Source of the DNA: Prevotella sp.
GTDB taxonomy: Bacteria; Bacteroidota; Bacteroidia; Bacteroidales; Bacteroidaceae
Assembly: GCA_016286995.1 (NCBI GenBank)
Contig: JAEEVA010000006.1
Coordinates: 38,151-102,150, forward strand
Direction of reading: 5' to 3'
DNA: 64,000 nt
Shown: positions 47,412-56,600 of the stretch, in pieces
How the letters are laid out: each line of letters begins with the position of its first letter
How positions within the stretch are numbered: the stretch's first letter is position 1
Notes under the pieces: generated by a model
The model's database searches: none
The model's input: the letters and a program-made list of their open reading frames with translations, nothing else
What the model was told of the DNA's origin: nothing
Made by a program: the position numbers and the translations under genes

Positions 47412-49475
47412 ATGATTGAAAACAACAATCTTTTGATCAAATCCATGGAAATGAGCGTCGAAGGACAGTGCTTCATCATGAAAATGGAGACCGACAGGAA
47501 AAATTTGAAAGACCATGACTTTCGTTGCTGTATCTATGCCGACGACTACTTCTTGATGTGTACTGACGCTGATGAGAATGCCGCGAAAGTGCGGCATGGC
47601 ACCGTGAGGCTCAAAATGCAGAGCCGCTTCCTGTGGTTGGCTGGCCATTACAAGCTCCATTTCACGCTGGGAGATTCACTCATGGGCGTGATGGAGGTTC
47701 AGGTGGATGAGCAACAGGCTGTCGAAATACAGGCCATCAATGCGTATGGCGTATTCGACCCTGACGATATCGCCATGTCCTTTCTAGCCAACGACACAGC
47801 CTGGGGCATACTGGCCACGCTGCCTGGTACCAAGAACCTGCGGCAGGCAACGGTCGACCTCAACCGCATGCGACTGTGGGCCGGTTGCCTGAACCTCAAT
47901 GTCAAGGATTCGGTACGGCAACCGTCGGGCTATGTCTTTATCAACAAAGGCAAGGAGAACCCGCTGCCGGCCATCCGCTGCTTCTTCGACGAGCTGTACA
48001 CCAAGTCATCGTTGGAACTGGTCGACAGCACGACACTCTACGACGCAACACTGCAAAACCCGATGGACGGATTCAATCGCCTGCTTAACGAAACGGAGGC
48101 AGGAAAGACCATCTGTCTTGATCATGTGGGAGCGCTGACAGGGACTGGAGGACGACTCATCGTCCAACATCTCTCTAATGCCGTTCGTAATAAACGCTAC
48201 GGTCTCTGGCTTTCCGGTACCAGCCAGGAAGTCGAGGCACTCTTCAACATGTACCCCTCGCTTAGGGAATTCTTTCCCGAATCAAAACGGCTGACGCTGC
48301 TGCAGCCTACTCCTACGGAGATGGTACACAGCTTCTTCAGCGAACTGACGGCATGGGACCTTCATCCTTCAGAGGACGTTTCACGGCAGCTCGCTGCTGC
48401 CGTCCGAAAGGGATGCGACGACGGAACCATTGCCAACTGGACCAGAGCCGACATCAACCGCTTCTATCAGGAACACGTGATGAAGGCTTATCTGCACCGA
48501 TTGGCCGATACGGCACGATCGTTTAACAAAGACGAACTCAAGGCTGACGACATCGACTTTACACAACTCTACGGTCAGCAGTCGGGCTATGAGGAAAGTC
48601 TGCAAGAGCTTAACCAGATGGTGGGGCTCGACAATATCAAGAAGAGCATTGCCACCATAGCCCATCAGGTCAGAATCTTTGCCGAGCGACGACAACAGGG
48701 ACTGCCCACCGATACGAAGGACGTCTTCCATGCCATCTTTACTGGCAGCCCGGGTACTGGCAAGACCACCGTGGCAAAAATGCTGGGACGCATCTACCAC
48801 CAGCTGGGCCTGCTCTCGAAAGGCGAAGTCATAGCCGTCGACAGAAGCCGCATCGTGGGACGATTTATCGGCGACACTGAGGACAACGTCAAGAACCTGC
48901 TCAGGGAGGCACAGGGCAACGTGCTCTTCATCGACGAGGCCTACACGCTATACAGCAGCGAAGGCAACAACGACTACGGACGGCGTGCCGTGGAAAGCCT
49001 CCTGACGTCGCTCTCAGAGAAGAATCCCGACATGCTCGTCATCTTTGCCGGTTACAAAGAAGAAATGGACCGCCTGATGACGATGAACCCCGGTCTTCAC
49101 GACCGTTTTCCCTATAAGTTTCATTTTGCCGACTACACTGCGGCACAACTCATGCAGATTGCCGAGCACATCTTCCAGCAGGACCAGTACCTGCTGGCCA
49201 AGGATGCCCGTGACGAGTTGCAGCTTTCCATCGAGAAAGCCCTGCAACACCGCTCTTCTCACTTTGGAAACGCACGCTGGGTAGAACAATTCGTTCGCAA
49301 CGGTATCATACCGGCACTGGCCGACCGTCTGGCTGACACCAAAAGCCACCGGCCACTTGTCCGTGAAGACTACCAGCACGTGCTGGTGTCCGACGTCAAG
49401 GCCGCCTACGAACTCTTCGCGCCCAGCCCCATCGAGCTGAAGCCCCGCCTCAGGGTCGTGGGCTTCGGCACCTGA
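47412..49475 (+). CDS. CbxX/CfxQ-type AAA+ ATPase with long N-terminal domain
   Basis: A 687-residue protein. Residues 1-385 are an unrecognised N-terminal region: a beta-rich part, and a stretch (about 215-330, LDHVGALTGTGGRLIVQHLSNAV) that looks like a degenerate ATPase lobe. The AAA+ domain (about 400-640) has GSPGTGKTTVAKMLGRIY (Walker A), NVLFIDEAYTLYSSEGNNDYG (Walker B and pore region) and the arginine-finger area MNPGLHDRFPYKFHF. CbxX/CfxQ proteins act as hexameric remodelling machines (Rubisco activase, ESX EccA). The target is unknown here. Its partner follows 23 bases later. Confidence 0.75.
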   Translation: MIENNNLLIKSMEMSVEGQCFIMKMETDRKNLKDHDFRCCIYADDYFLMCTDADENAAKVRHGTVRLKMQSRFLWLAGHYKLHFTLGDSLMGVMEVQVDEQQAVEIQAINAYGVFDPDDIAMSFLANDTAWGILATLPGTKNLRQATVDLNRMRLWAGCLNLNVKDSVRQPSGYVFINKGKENPLPAIRCFFDELYTKSSLELVDSTTLYDATLQNPMDGFNRLLNETEAGKTICLDHVGALTGTGGRLIVQHLSNAVRNKRYGLWLSGTSQEVEALFNMYPSLREFFPESKRLTLLQPTPTEMVHSFFSELTAWDLHPSEDVSRQLAAAVRKGCDDGTIANWTRADINRFYQEHVMKAYLHRLADTARSFNKDELKADDIDFTQLYGQQSGYEESLQELNQMVGLDNIKKSIATIAHQVRIFAERRQQGLPTDTKDVFHAIFTGSPGTGKTTVAKMLGRIYHQLGLLSKGEVIAVDRSRIVGRFIGDTEDNVKNLLREAQGNVLFIDEAYTLYSSEGNNDYGRRAVESLLTSLSEKNPDMLVIFAGYKEEMDRLMTMNPGLHDRFPYKFHFADYTAAQLMQIAEHIFQQDQYLLAKDARDELQLSIEKALQHRSSHFGNARWVEQFVRNGIIPALADRLADTKSHRPLVREDYQHVLVSDVKAAYELFAPSPIELKPRLRVVGFGT

Positions 49476-49498
49476 AAAACAAACACAACATAGAAAGA

Positions 49499-51124
49499 AT
49501 GATGAAACAAGAAAATCCTTTTGATGGTATGACCATGTTTACCCGACTATCTTTACTCAGCAAGAATCTTGTCTGGGGCTTTCTGGGCGCTCACGCCCAC
49601 AAACCCCACGTATATGTCAGGAAAATAGAAGACTTCGTACCGTTTATTGCCGACAAACCGGCATACCTCTTTGCCACGGAAGAGGAGGCCATCATTGTCT
49701 GCATCGACATCATGCCCCCTCACACTGACGAACTGGCCGACGAGGAGCCCTTTGGCAGCCGCGAGCCCATGTACTTCACCGAAAAAAGCCACCGCATCAG
49801 CCCCGTCTACCGGCTGTCGCAGGCCATGTCGATGTTAAGCCAGAGCTTCGACTACTATGACGTCAAGGCACCTGCCATCAGGGGCGTGCTGCTGACCACC
49901 AGCCACTTTATTAACGAAGACCAGATGCGAGACCATTGGGACCAGATGGGTATCGCAGTGTTTGAGTCAATGCCCGAGTGTATCCGCCACAGCTTCACCG
50001 TTGAGACCCGCGACGACCTGCCTATGGCAAAGTGGTACCAGCTGTTCTACGACTACGCACAACGGCTGCCGTTTCCCGATATGATTCACGACTTCCGCCA
50101 CATGAATGACGATGATGATGATGACTTTGATAATGCTGATGGCGACAATGACGATGATGATGACGATTGGCTGATGTCCGACGATGATGACGATACCCCT
50201 GACGACTTCACCAATGCTCTCGGAGAATTCATGATGTCGAAAAACAACAAGGTAAAGGTCGAAATCCTGAAACCCATCAACCAGCCCTTGCAGGAACTGG
50301 ACAAGCTCGTGGGATGTGCCAACATCCGCAAGCAGATTGATGCCCTGTTGGCCCTCAACCGCTACAACCAGCTGATGCGCTGTCTGAACCCTCGTGGCAA
50401 GCAGCACGAGCTGGCTCTGCACGCCATCTTCTTCGGACGTCCTGGCACTGGCAAGACTACCGTCTGCAAAATCTATGGCTCCCTGTTACACGAGGCAGGC
50501 ATGCTCAGCCAAGGACACGTCGTCTGCTGCAACCGCAGCACCTTCATCGGCAGCAACTGGGGCGACGAGGATACTGCCGTCCGCAACGTGGTGGAAATGG
50601 CACGGGGAGGCGTTCTGATGATTGACGAGGCCTATCTCCTCAACTCCAACCACCCCAACGACCCGGGCAAACTCGTCATTCCTCTGCTCATGGATATCCT
50701 GGCCAACGAGGACATGCGCGACATTGCCATCGTGCTCTGTGGTTACAAGGACGAGATGCTACGCCTGATTGACCTCAACCCCGGACTCGACTCGCGCTTT
50801 CCCAACCGTTTCGAGTTCCCCGACTTCACCATTGCCGATCTGCTCGAAATCACCCGCCGGCGCATCAGGGACTATGGCTATCACTTCACCCGTTCCGCAT
50901 GGAACAAGTACAAGGATGCCATCTCCGCCGCCTATGAGTCACGCGACGCCAAGACCTGGGGCAACGCCCGTTTCGTGGCTAATCAGTTAGAGCATATCTA
51001 CCTCTGCCACGCCCGCCGTTGCATCCGTCTGAAGAATCCCGACCGCCAGCACCTGCTCAGCATCACTACGGCCGACATCCAGCCCATCGCGCCTTCAAAG
51101 CCCAAGAAGCGCGTGGGCTTCTAA
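49499..51124 (+). CDS. CbxX/CfxQ-type AAA+ ATPase with Asp-rich linker
   Basis: A 541-residue paralogue of the upstream ATPase. An N-terminal domain (1-190) carries no recognisable family mark. Residues about 200-240 are a nearly pure Asp linker (runs of six Asp broken by Phe, Asn or Trp). The AAA+ domain follows with GRPGTGKTTVCKIYG, VLMIDEAYLLNSNHPNDP and NPGLDSRFPNRFEF, then a lid with RRRIRDYGYHF. The acidic linker is striking and could contact a basic partner or nucleic acid binding protein. It forms a two-gene operon with the previous gene. Confidence 0.75.
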   Translation: MMKQENPFDGMTMFTRLSLLSKNLVWGFLGAHAHKPHVYVRKIEDFVPFIADKPAYLFATEEEAIIVCIDIMPPHTDELADEEPFGSREPMYFTEKSHRISPVYRLSQAMSMLSQSFDYYDVKAPAIRGVLLTTSHFINEDQMRDHWDQMGIAVFESMPECIRHSFTVETRDDLPMAKWYQLFYDYAQRLPFPDMIHDFRHMNDDDDDDFDNADGDNDDDDDDWLMSDDDDDTPDDFTNALGEFMMSKNNKVKVEILKPINQPLQELDKLVGCANIRKQIDALLALNRYNQLMRCLNPRGKQHELALHAIFFGRPGTGKTTVCKIYGSLLHEAGMLSQGHVVCCNRSTFIGSNWGDEDTAVRNVVEMARGGVLMIDEAYLLNSNHPNDPGKLVIPLLMDILANEDMRDIAIVLCGYKDEMLRLIDLNPGLDSRFPNRFEFPDFTIADLLEITRRRIRDYGYHFTRSAWNKYKDAISAAYESRDAKTWGNARFVANQLEHIYLCHARRCIRLKNPDRQHLLSITTADIQPIAPSKPKKRVGF

Positions 51125-51151
51125 CTTCTTTTGCCGAAAGTAAGGGGTATA

Positions 51152-51670
51152 TCACTCATGTCCTAACTTCATAATCTTCACAAGATGGTCCTTTCCACCA
51201 TAGAGGTGAGTGCAGTAGCTCGTATCACCCGTTTCACGGAAGCCGCACTTCTCCATAACGTGACCTGATGCAGGATTATCCACGAAGTAGTCACCCCAAA
51301 TGGCGTGGAAGCCCTTCTTGTTGAAACAGTAATCGATGACCAACTTCAGCGCCTCGGTACAGATACCCTGGTTCCAATACGGCTTCGCCACCCAGTATCC
51401 CACCTCGGCATCGTTCTCACCAATGCAGATATTGCACTCCCCGGGTAGCAGATAGCCCACGCAACCGATAATCTCACCCGTCTCTTTCAGCTCTATCGCC
51501 CACGTTCGATCGTTACTGAAATACTTCTGGATAATCTCCCGGCTCTCCTCCGCACTCTGATGTGGTGCCCACCCTGCCCGTGGTCCCACGTCAGGGTCCG
51601 ATGCATACTTGAAGAGATTCTCCGCATCCACCTCCCTCCACAACCGCAGTATGATTCGTTTTGATTCCAT
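51152..51670 (-). CDS. GNAT N-acetyltransferase, RimJ/RimL type
   Basis: A 172-residue GNAT with the RimJ/RimL-like opening MESKRIILRLWREVDAENLF and the acetyl-CoA binding pattern VGYWVAKPYWNQGICTEALK. The C-terminus is normal (SGHVMEKCGFRETG). Members acetylate ribosomal protein N-termini, amino sugars or small molecules. It runs in the same direction as the hicA gene 87 bases upstream, so the two may share a transcript. The substrate is unknown. Confidence 0.85.
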   Translation of the reverse strand: MESKRIILRLWREVDAENLFKYASDPDVGPRAGWAPHQSAEESREIIQKYFSNDRTWAIELKETGEIIGCVGYLLPGECNICIGENDAEVGYWVAKPYWNQGICTEALKLVIDYCFNKKGFHAIWGDYFVDNPASGHVMEKCGFRETGDTSYCTHLYGGKDHLVKIMKLGHE

Positions 51671-51757
51671 TAATCGTTAAGATGCTATATGTCAGTGATT
51701 ATGATTAGTATAAAAAAAGTGAGAGGAGCTGAAGCTCCCCCCGTGGATCAACAACAA

Positions 51758-51979
51758 TTATCCGCCATAGATAAGACTAAAGTCCAATCCAGATTGTCTT
51801 TCAATAGACTTGAGAAGGTCCCCAGAAACTTCGTCCTTCATACTATGCACGCTTACCGTAACCCGACCGGGCTTAGTAGGATGCGTGAATTGACGATGGC
51901 TAGTGCCTCTGCGTGGTACTTCTACCCAACCATCGCGCTTAAGGGCACGAATAATTTGTCTCACTGTATAAACACCCAT
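51758..51979 (-). CDS. hicA: HicA-type toxin, copy 1
   Basis: A 73-residue HicA-like mRNA interferase starting MGVYTVRQIIRALKRDGWVE. The active-site histidine lies in GTSHRQFTHPTKPGRVTV and the C-terminal helix is LLKSIERQSGLDF. HicA folds as a double-stranded-RNA-binding-like domain that cleaves mRNA. The ATG at 51977-51979 is used; a TTG at 52004-52006 would add nine residues not typical of the family. No intact hicB is adjacent. The promoter lies about 200 bases upstream, and downstream comes the GNAT gene. Confidence 0.85.
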   Translation of the reverse strand: MGVYTVRQIIRALKRDGWVEVPRRGTSHRQFTHPTKPGRVTVSVHSMKDEVSGDLLKSIERQSGLDFSLIYGG

Positions 51980-52163
51980 GTGGAAATAACTAAAAGGGTT
52001 TGACAATAAAATGAATTCTCCTATAGATGCATTCTCCTATTATGCGTTTTGGACTAGGAAATCCGGATAAATCATCTTTCGTTTCTTACTCTTTTAATTA
52101 AAATCACTCTCTAAAAATGTTGTTTATTAAATTGTTTTTTAATTAGTATTCCCAAACATGGTC

Positions 52164-52215
52164 TTAATCGCTATTAATCCGTTTGCAAAAATAGTGATTA
52201 AGATTGAAATCCCAA
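52164..52215 (-). promoter_or_regulatory. hicA-1 promoter with TTAAT-ATTAA operator
   Basis: On the minus strand: TTG (52213-52215), 19 bases, TATTTTTG (52186-52193), then 8 bases later the perfect palindrome TTAATAGCGATTAA (52164-52177). The same palindrome, in the same place relative to the -7 element, occurs at the other two hicA promoters in this window. Confidence 0.65.
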
Positions 52216-52279
52216 TATTTCATTCATCCATTTTAATTGATATTAAGTTTTTGTAGTCATAATTAAAACACAACGGCCA

Positions 52280-52378
52280 ACAATAATCGTATACTATCGC
52301 TTTATAGGGGGATGATATCATGAGAACACGCACAAAAGTAAAGGGCTTGGAACCTCAGAGTTCCAAGCCCTTTACTTG
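52280..52378 (+). pseudogene. Remnant of a hicB 3' end with terminator
   Basis: Bases about 52287-52378 resemble the last codons of hicB plus its terminator at 59199-59280. Both have CGTA-ACTA-CGC, then TATAGG-GGATGATATCATG, ACACGCAC or ACACACAC, and a hairpin with GGCTTGGAAC/GTTCCAAGCC (here AAAGGGCTTGGAAC with GTTCCAAGCCCTTT). The rest of the gene is missing. It marks the left edge of the CRISPR-Cas13b segment and gives a terminator at 52340-52375. Confidence 0.65.
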
Positions 52379-52456
52379 TTTTTATGCTTTTGGCGTATTT
52401 ATTGACATTATTTCACGCCAATCTTAAAATCCATCATGTTATTCTCCAACATGAAT

Positions 52457-52979
52457 GTTGTCATACCTATCCAAACGATAGGCTTCTACAACTTCGCATC
52501 GAGTCTCTTCCCGGAACTACCCCAAAAGTTGTCATACCTATCCAAACGATAAGCTTCTACAACTCTATTCTAGCTTGCCGGGCAACACTTCAATGGTTGT
52601 CATACCTATCCAAACGATAAGCTTCTACAACAGCGTGTCGGGAGACCCGCTGATGGCAGCTGGAAGTTGTCATACCTATCCAAACGATAAGCTTCTACAA
52701 CTAGAGGGAGCAAAGCGCTATAGCCCTGTACAAAGTTGTCATACCTATCCAAACGATAAGCTTCTACAACGGCGAGCGCTTCACCGAGGAGCTTAGAGAC
52801 ATGTTGTCATACCTATCCAAACGATAAGCTTCTACAACAGATGATGCGTATATTTATACGAATGTCAAAATTGTTGTCATACCTATCCAAACGATAAGCT
52901 TCTACAACGCCCATCGCTGTTACCAGCGGCGAGCAAAAAAAAAGTTGTCATACCTATCCAAACGATAAGCTTCTACAAC
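52457..52979 (-). CRISPR. CRISPR array of eight 36-base repeats (type VI-B)
   Basis: Repeats start at 52457, 52528, 52596, 52666, 52735, 52803, 52873 and 52944. On the plus strand each begins GTTGTCATACCTATCCAAAC and ends CTTCTACAAC. The seven spacers are 35, 32, 34, 33, 32, 34 and 35 bases. The minus-strand reading of the repeat (GTTGTAGAAG... ending TATGACAAC, with a GTTTGGA core) has the form of known Cas13b repeats, so the crRNA is probably transcribed from the minus strand, as is cas13b. The repeat at 52457 has one change (GATAGG for GATAAG), as expected for the leader-distal end. Confidence 0.97.
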
Positions 52980-53495
52980 TATCCTGTCTGAAGGAATTTG
53001 AAGAAGTCGCCTGACTGTAGGATGACGTTCCTTTAAACCCTAAAACACTGATTTCGCAAGACTTAGCAATCTCGCGGACATGATTTTCGCAATTACCATG
53101 TTCTTTCATACTCAAATGCAGGGTTTTATATCTCTGTTTTACAACTAACTTACTTATTCTCAATGGATTCCATACATTCAAAAAGTTCGCAAATAATTCG
53201 CTTGATTTCTCCTTATTGGATTCTTGCGAAAAAAGCTCTTTAAAATCCTGCATTTATCCGTGTGCAAATTTAGTCATTTTTCGCAAAACCACCAAAGAAA
53301 TTGCAGGATATTTACCTTTTGCGAAGAAAACAGACAAGTCATATAATGTCTCAAAAACGTTATATTGCTCAAAATAAGGGCTTTAGCCATAAACCAGTTT
53401 TTCGCAAATGCTTTCGAATATAATTTGTTTCAAAATGTCAAAGAACGAACGCTAGATAGTCTTAAACAACAGCGATTTTCACAGGCTCCTTTTTC
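52980..53495. other. Leader/intergenic region between array and reverse-transcriptase relic
   Basis: About 500 bases without a convincing gene. A minus-strand reading frame from 53253 runs through the leader into the first repeat and is judged spurious. The region holds a good minus-strand promoter at 53265-53296, AT-rich stretches and an ATATAA/TTATAT inverted pair near 53342-53368. Confidence 0.5.
53265..53296 (-). promoter_or_regulatory. Promoter of the CRISPR precursor RNA
   Basis: On the minus strand: TTTG (53293-53296), exactly 20 bases, TAAATTTG (53265-53272). Transcription would begin near 53258 and reach the first repeat after about 280 bases. This is a consensus Bacteroidetes promoter in the right direction. 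Confidence 0.65.
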
Positions 53496-53699
53496 TTAAT
53501 TTCCGGAATATACTGAATGCGGGCGTAACATTCTGTGCATAGTGGATAGCTTCTGTATCGTCACCCCATCAATACCACCCACAGAGCCTTTCTCCTTTAC
53601 AATGTTCCATGCATTATAAAGGGAAAGCTCTGAACAGAGGGCGTTGAACTGGGTGGGCATAAGGTCTCGGATAATATTTATTGATGAGATGAGTGGCAA
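53496..53699 (-). pseudogene. Reverse-transcriptase N-terminal relic
   Basis: A 67-codon stretch directly after cas13b. The segment LYNAWNIVKEKGSVGGIDGVTI matches the start of group II-intron-like and CRISPR-associated reverse transcriptases, where the GG-x-DG motif precedes the palm. No ATG heads it (TTG at 53697-53699), and it ends early. In the next frame the same DNA reads ARIQYIPEIKKKEP, which fits the following xYxPEPxxxxxIPKK region of a reverse transcriptase, so a frameshift plus a deletion of most of the gene is likely. The catalytic YxDD part is absent. It could stem from an RT-Cas1 adaptation module or from an intron. Confidence 0.55.
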
Positions 53700-56600
53700 A
53701 CTTCCTCTATTTGTTTGACATAATTACGGATTTTGCTAATGAGGAATGCTGCAACCTGCGATAGCTCCAACTGGATATTAGCATTCACTTGTTGCTCTTG
53801 TTCCAAGAGTTGTCTACACACTTCCCAGTTGGGGTAACTATTGTGGTCGAAAGCGTTGCGAATGGCCGTAATGAGTTGACGGTCATTTTCCTCAAACATG
53901 TTCATGACCTCTGGTGTGAGGCACTGAAGTATTTTTAGCAGTGAACTGAAATTGTTGCGTTTGGCATCGTTCTCCTTTGTTTGCTCATTATTCTTGTAGC
54001 GTCTACCACCTTGGTAGAAATCATTGTTTTCCGGATCAGTCAGGACTCTTTCGTGCTGAATGAAAGATTCCTGTTCCATCTGCTGGAATGATTTGAAGGC
54101 TGAAGAGCGAATGGTATTGTATTGTTTTAATTCTTCACTGATCTGGTCAAAGTCAATCAAAGGGGGATTGGTCAATATAGAATAAGACAAAAGCTGTACA
54201 GTACGCTCGTCATTAAGGAGTCGGAATAACTTGCCATAGTCTTTGATAGGCATGTCGTCTTTCTGTATGGTAATCTGTTGATTATTGCTCTTCACGCTAA
54301 TTTGAGCCTTAACCCTCTGACTGAGGAAATTGTTTTCGCAAACATTCTCCAGTTTGAAAAGGTCTGCATTTTGATTGACAATATCGCCAAGCATACTCTT
54401 CGCCATCATGAAGAGAATACGGTCTTGAGTCTTGTAGCGACGAATTGCCCGCTCATTGTCTTGCATGTCCCTGACAGCCCTCTCCAGTTTTCTGCGCCTT
54501 CCTTCACGGGCTTCCTCAATGGTCTGATAATTCCCTTTGTCAGTCAGATTCTTAATATTTGCGTCTATTCTTCTTTCCTTATCCGCCAGACGGCGTTTAA
54601 TTTCCGTTATAGGGAGATAAATATCCTTTCCACCATTCAATAATTTAAAATATTCATAGGCTCTGGAGTATTTATAAGGAGTAACTTTTCGGAGCTCGTC
54701 ATTAAAGTGAGATGGCTCTGTCGTATCATAGAATGGCTGTGACTTCTCACACTTGTTCTCGAAATATCTACTGATGAGGAAGGCTGCGTTCGATTTGTCA
54801 TCACAATTCTCCAAAGCAGAGGAATCACACTTTTCCAGCATTTTGACTATATATGGAGCAAACAGTCCATCGGGCAGTAACAGTGTAGCTCTGCCAGGTT
54901 CAGCCTTTCCTTCCTCTTTGATGTGGAGATAGCGGTCTGTCAGTTCTGCTATAGAACTTTGCTGCCAACGCTTGCGGTCATGGTGGAGGAAGGGGATGCC
55001 GCTCGCATCTTTCTTCAGCGTAATGGTCTCTTCTCCCGTCTTTGCATCTATTCCTACAGATATGTATTTCTTGATCTCTTTTATCTCACGCTTAAGGTAT
55101 TCTGAATACAGCATCTCTATATCCGTCGGGTACTCATCAAAGACATATCCAATAAAGGGGTGGTCGTTTTTCTCATCTACATAAATATGTGCATCCGCTA
55201 ATATCTGAAGTATATCTTCATCAGAGTATCTTGTACCAAACCCAGCGAGCGACGAGACTAATACGCGATAGTTGAGTCCCGTCAGTTTGTCCTTACCTTG
55301 CTTGGCATTCGGAGTCCAGTCCATAATAGACTCTGCAAGATAGCGTGCCAACTGGGCATAGCGGATGCTAATAAAATACTTAGAACCGTATTTCTTGTAT
55401 TTCCTGTCATCCTCTTTGTCAGACTCCATCTTCTCCTTGTCCTTGTCAAAACAGCTTAACTTGGCCTCGGCTATGTGGAGTCGTCTCCTAAGTTCGGCTT
55501 TCGCAGATTTCTCAAAATCCTTCGCATTGTCAGGAGTCTTCTGTACGAGATGCCGATAGATTTTTTGGGGGATGCTCGCCTTAGAGAGACCATATTCCTT
55601 CAGTTTTTCCTGTAGAGCATCGTCGTTATCAAATGTTCCCATGTCCTTGACTTCAGTAAAGAATCGGACCATGTTCTCGTATTGTCTAATGATGATATCC
55701 TCGGCAGCAGGGAAATCGTTGGGCTCCAATTGGTGCTTCCTACGTAATTGCTCATAGAAAAGCAGGGCAGGCAGGTCGTAGGTACTGAGTGAACAGAGCG
55801 GTGCGGGCATGTCAATTGGGGCTTTCCGCTTATATCTGTTTGTCGTAGTGGGTGTATCAACGGCACTCAGCGGTGGCAGATAAAGACCTTTGCCAACAAT
55901 TTGTCCTTGAGCGTTTATCTTATCTGTCAAATATGTCTCATCGTCAGTATTCCAAAACAGGCCGATACGATTCTGATAGAAATTATATTGTGCCAAGGTG
56001 TCTGTGATGTGAGCTGGATCACCCGCCTTTACAGGTACCAACTGTCGTAGGTTGACATAAGCATTTTCATCTTTCTGCCATACGGATTCGTCTCTCGACA
56101 GCTGGAACAGATGGCCATATTGCTCCTTACGCGCTTTTTCCATATCCTGTAATCGGCCATAACCATTGATTTCCTTATGGAGCTGACGAGGATGTTTTTT
56201 TCCATCTATACATATTTTATCATAGAAGCAGAAACGATAGCTGCCAAGTCGCACTTGGAAACGTATATTCTCGAATAAGCCTTGACTATCTATATAGTTT
56301 AAGGCAAGATGTGGAAAACGGTCTTTTGAGCGAATGCGCTTTGCAAGTTCTGGGGTCCTGTCGTTCTCGTGTTTAATATCATCTTCAAACTCTCGTTTGC
56401 CAGTAGCAGGAAGGACATTATAGAGTTCTATGGGACAGCGGCGCAGTTCATTAAGCATGTCAAGGGCAAGGGCCTGACTACTGCACTCGCTGTCAAGACG
56501 TTTGCCACGCGGGATGTGTATGGCATAGACGAACATCATATTGAGAATGATGTTGCTTTTCTTGTTATTGTCGTTATTATAAGGGCTATTCACAAATATT

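Noticed and set aside
51152..52006. GNAT gene plus hicA-1 as a toxin-antitoxin pair
   Set aside because: The acetyltransferase is of RimJ/RimL type, not the TacT/AtaT type, and no ribbon-helix-helix antitoxin is present; shared direction alone is weak evidence.
52384..52796. Plus-strand reading frames across the CRISPR array
   Set aside because: They translate repeats and spacers; the 36-base periodicity explains them.
52954..53253. Minus-strand reading frame of 99 codons between array and reverse-transcriptase relic
   Set aside because: It runs into the first CRISPR repeat, its ATG would be within a few bases of the predicted transcript start, and it resembles no family. More likely leader RNA.
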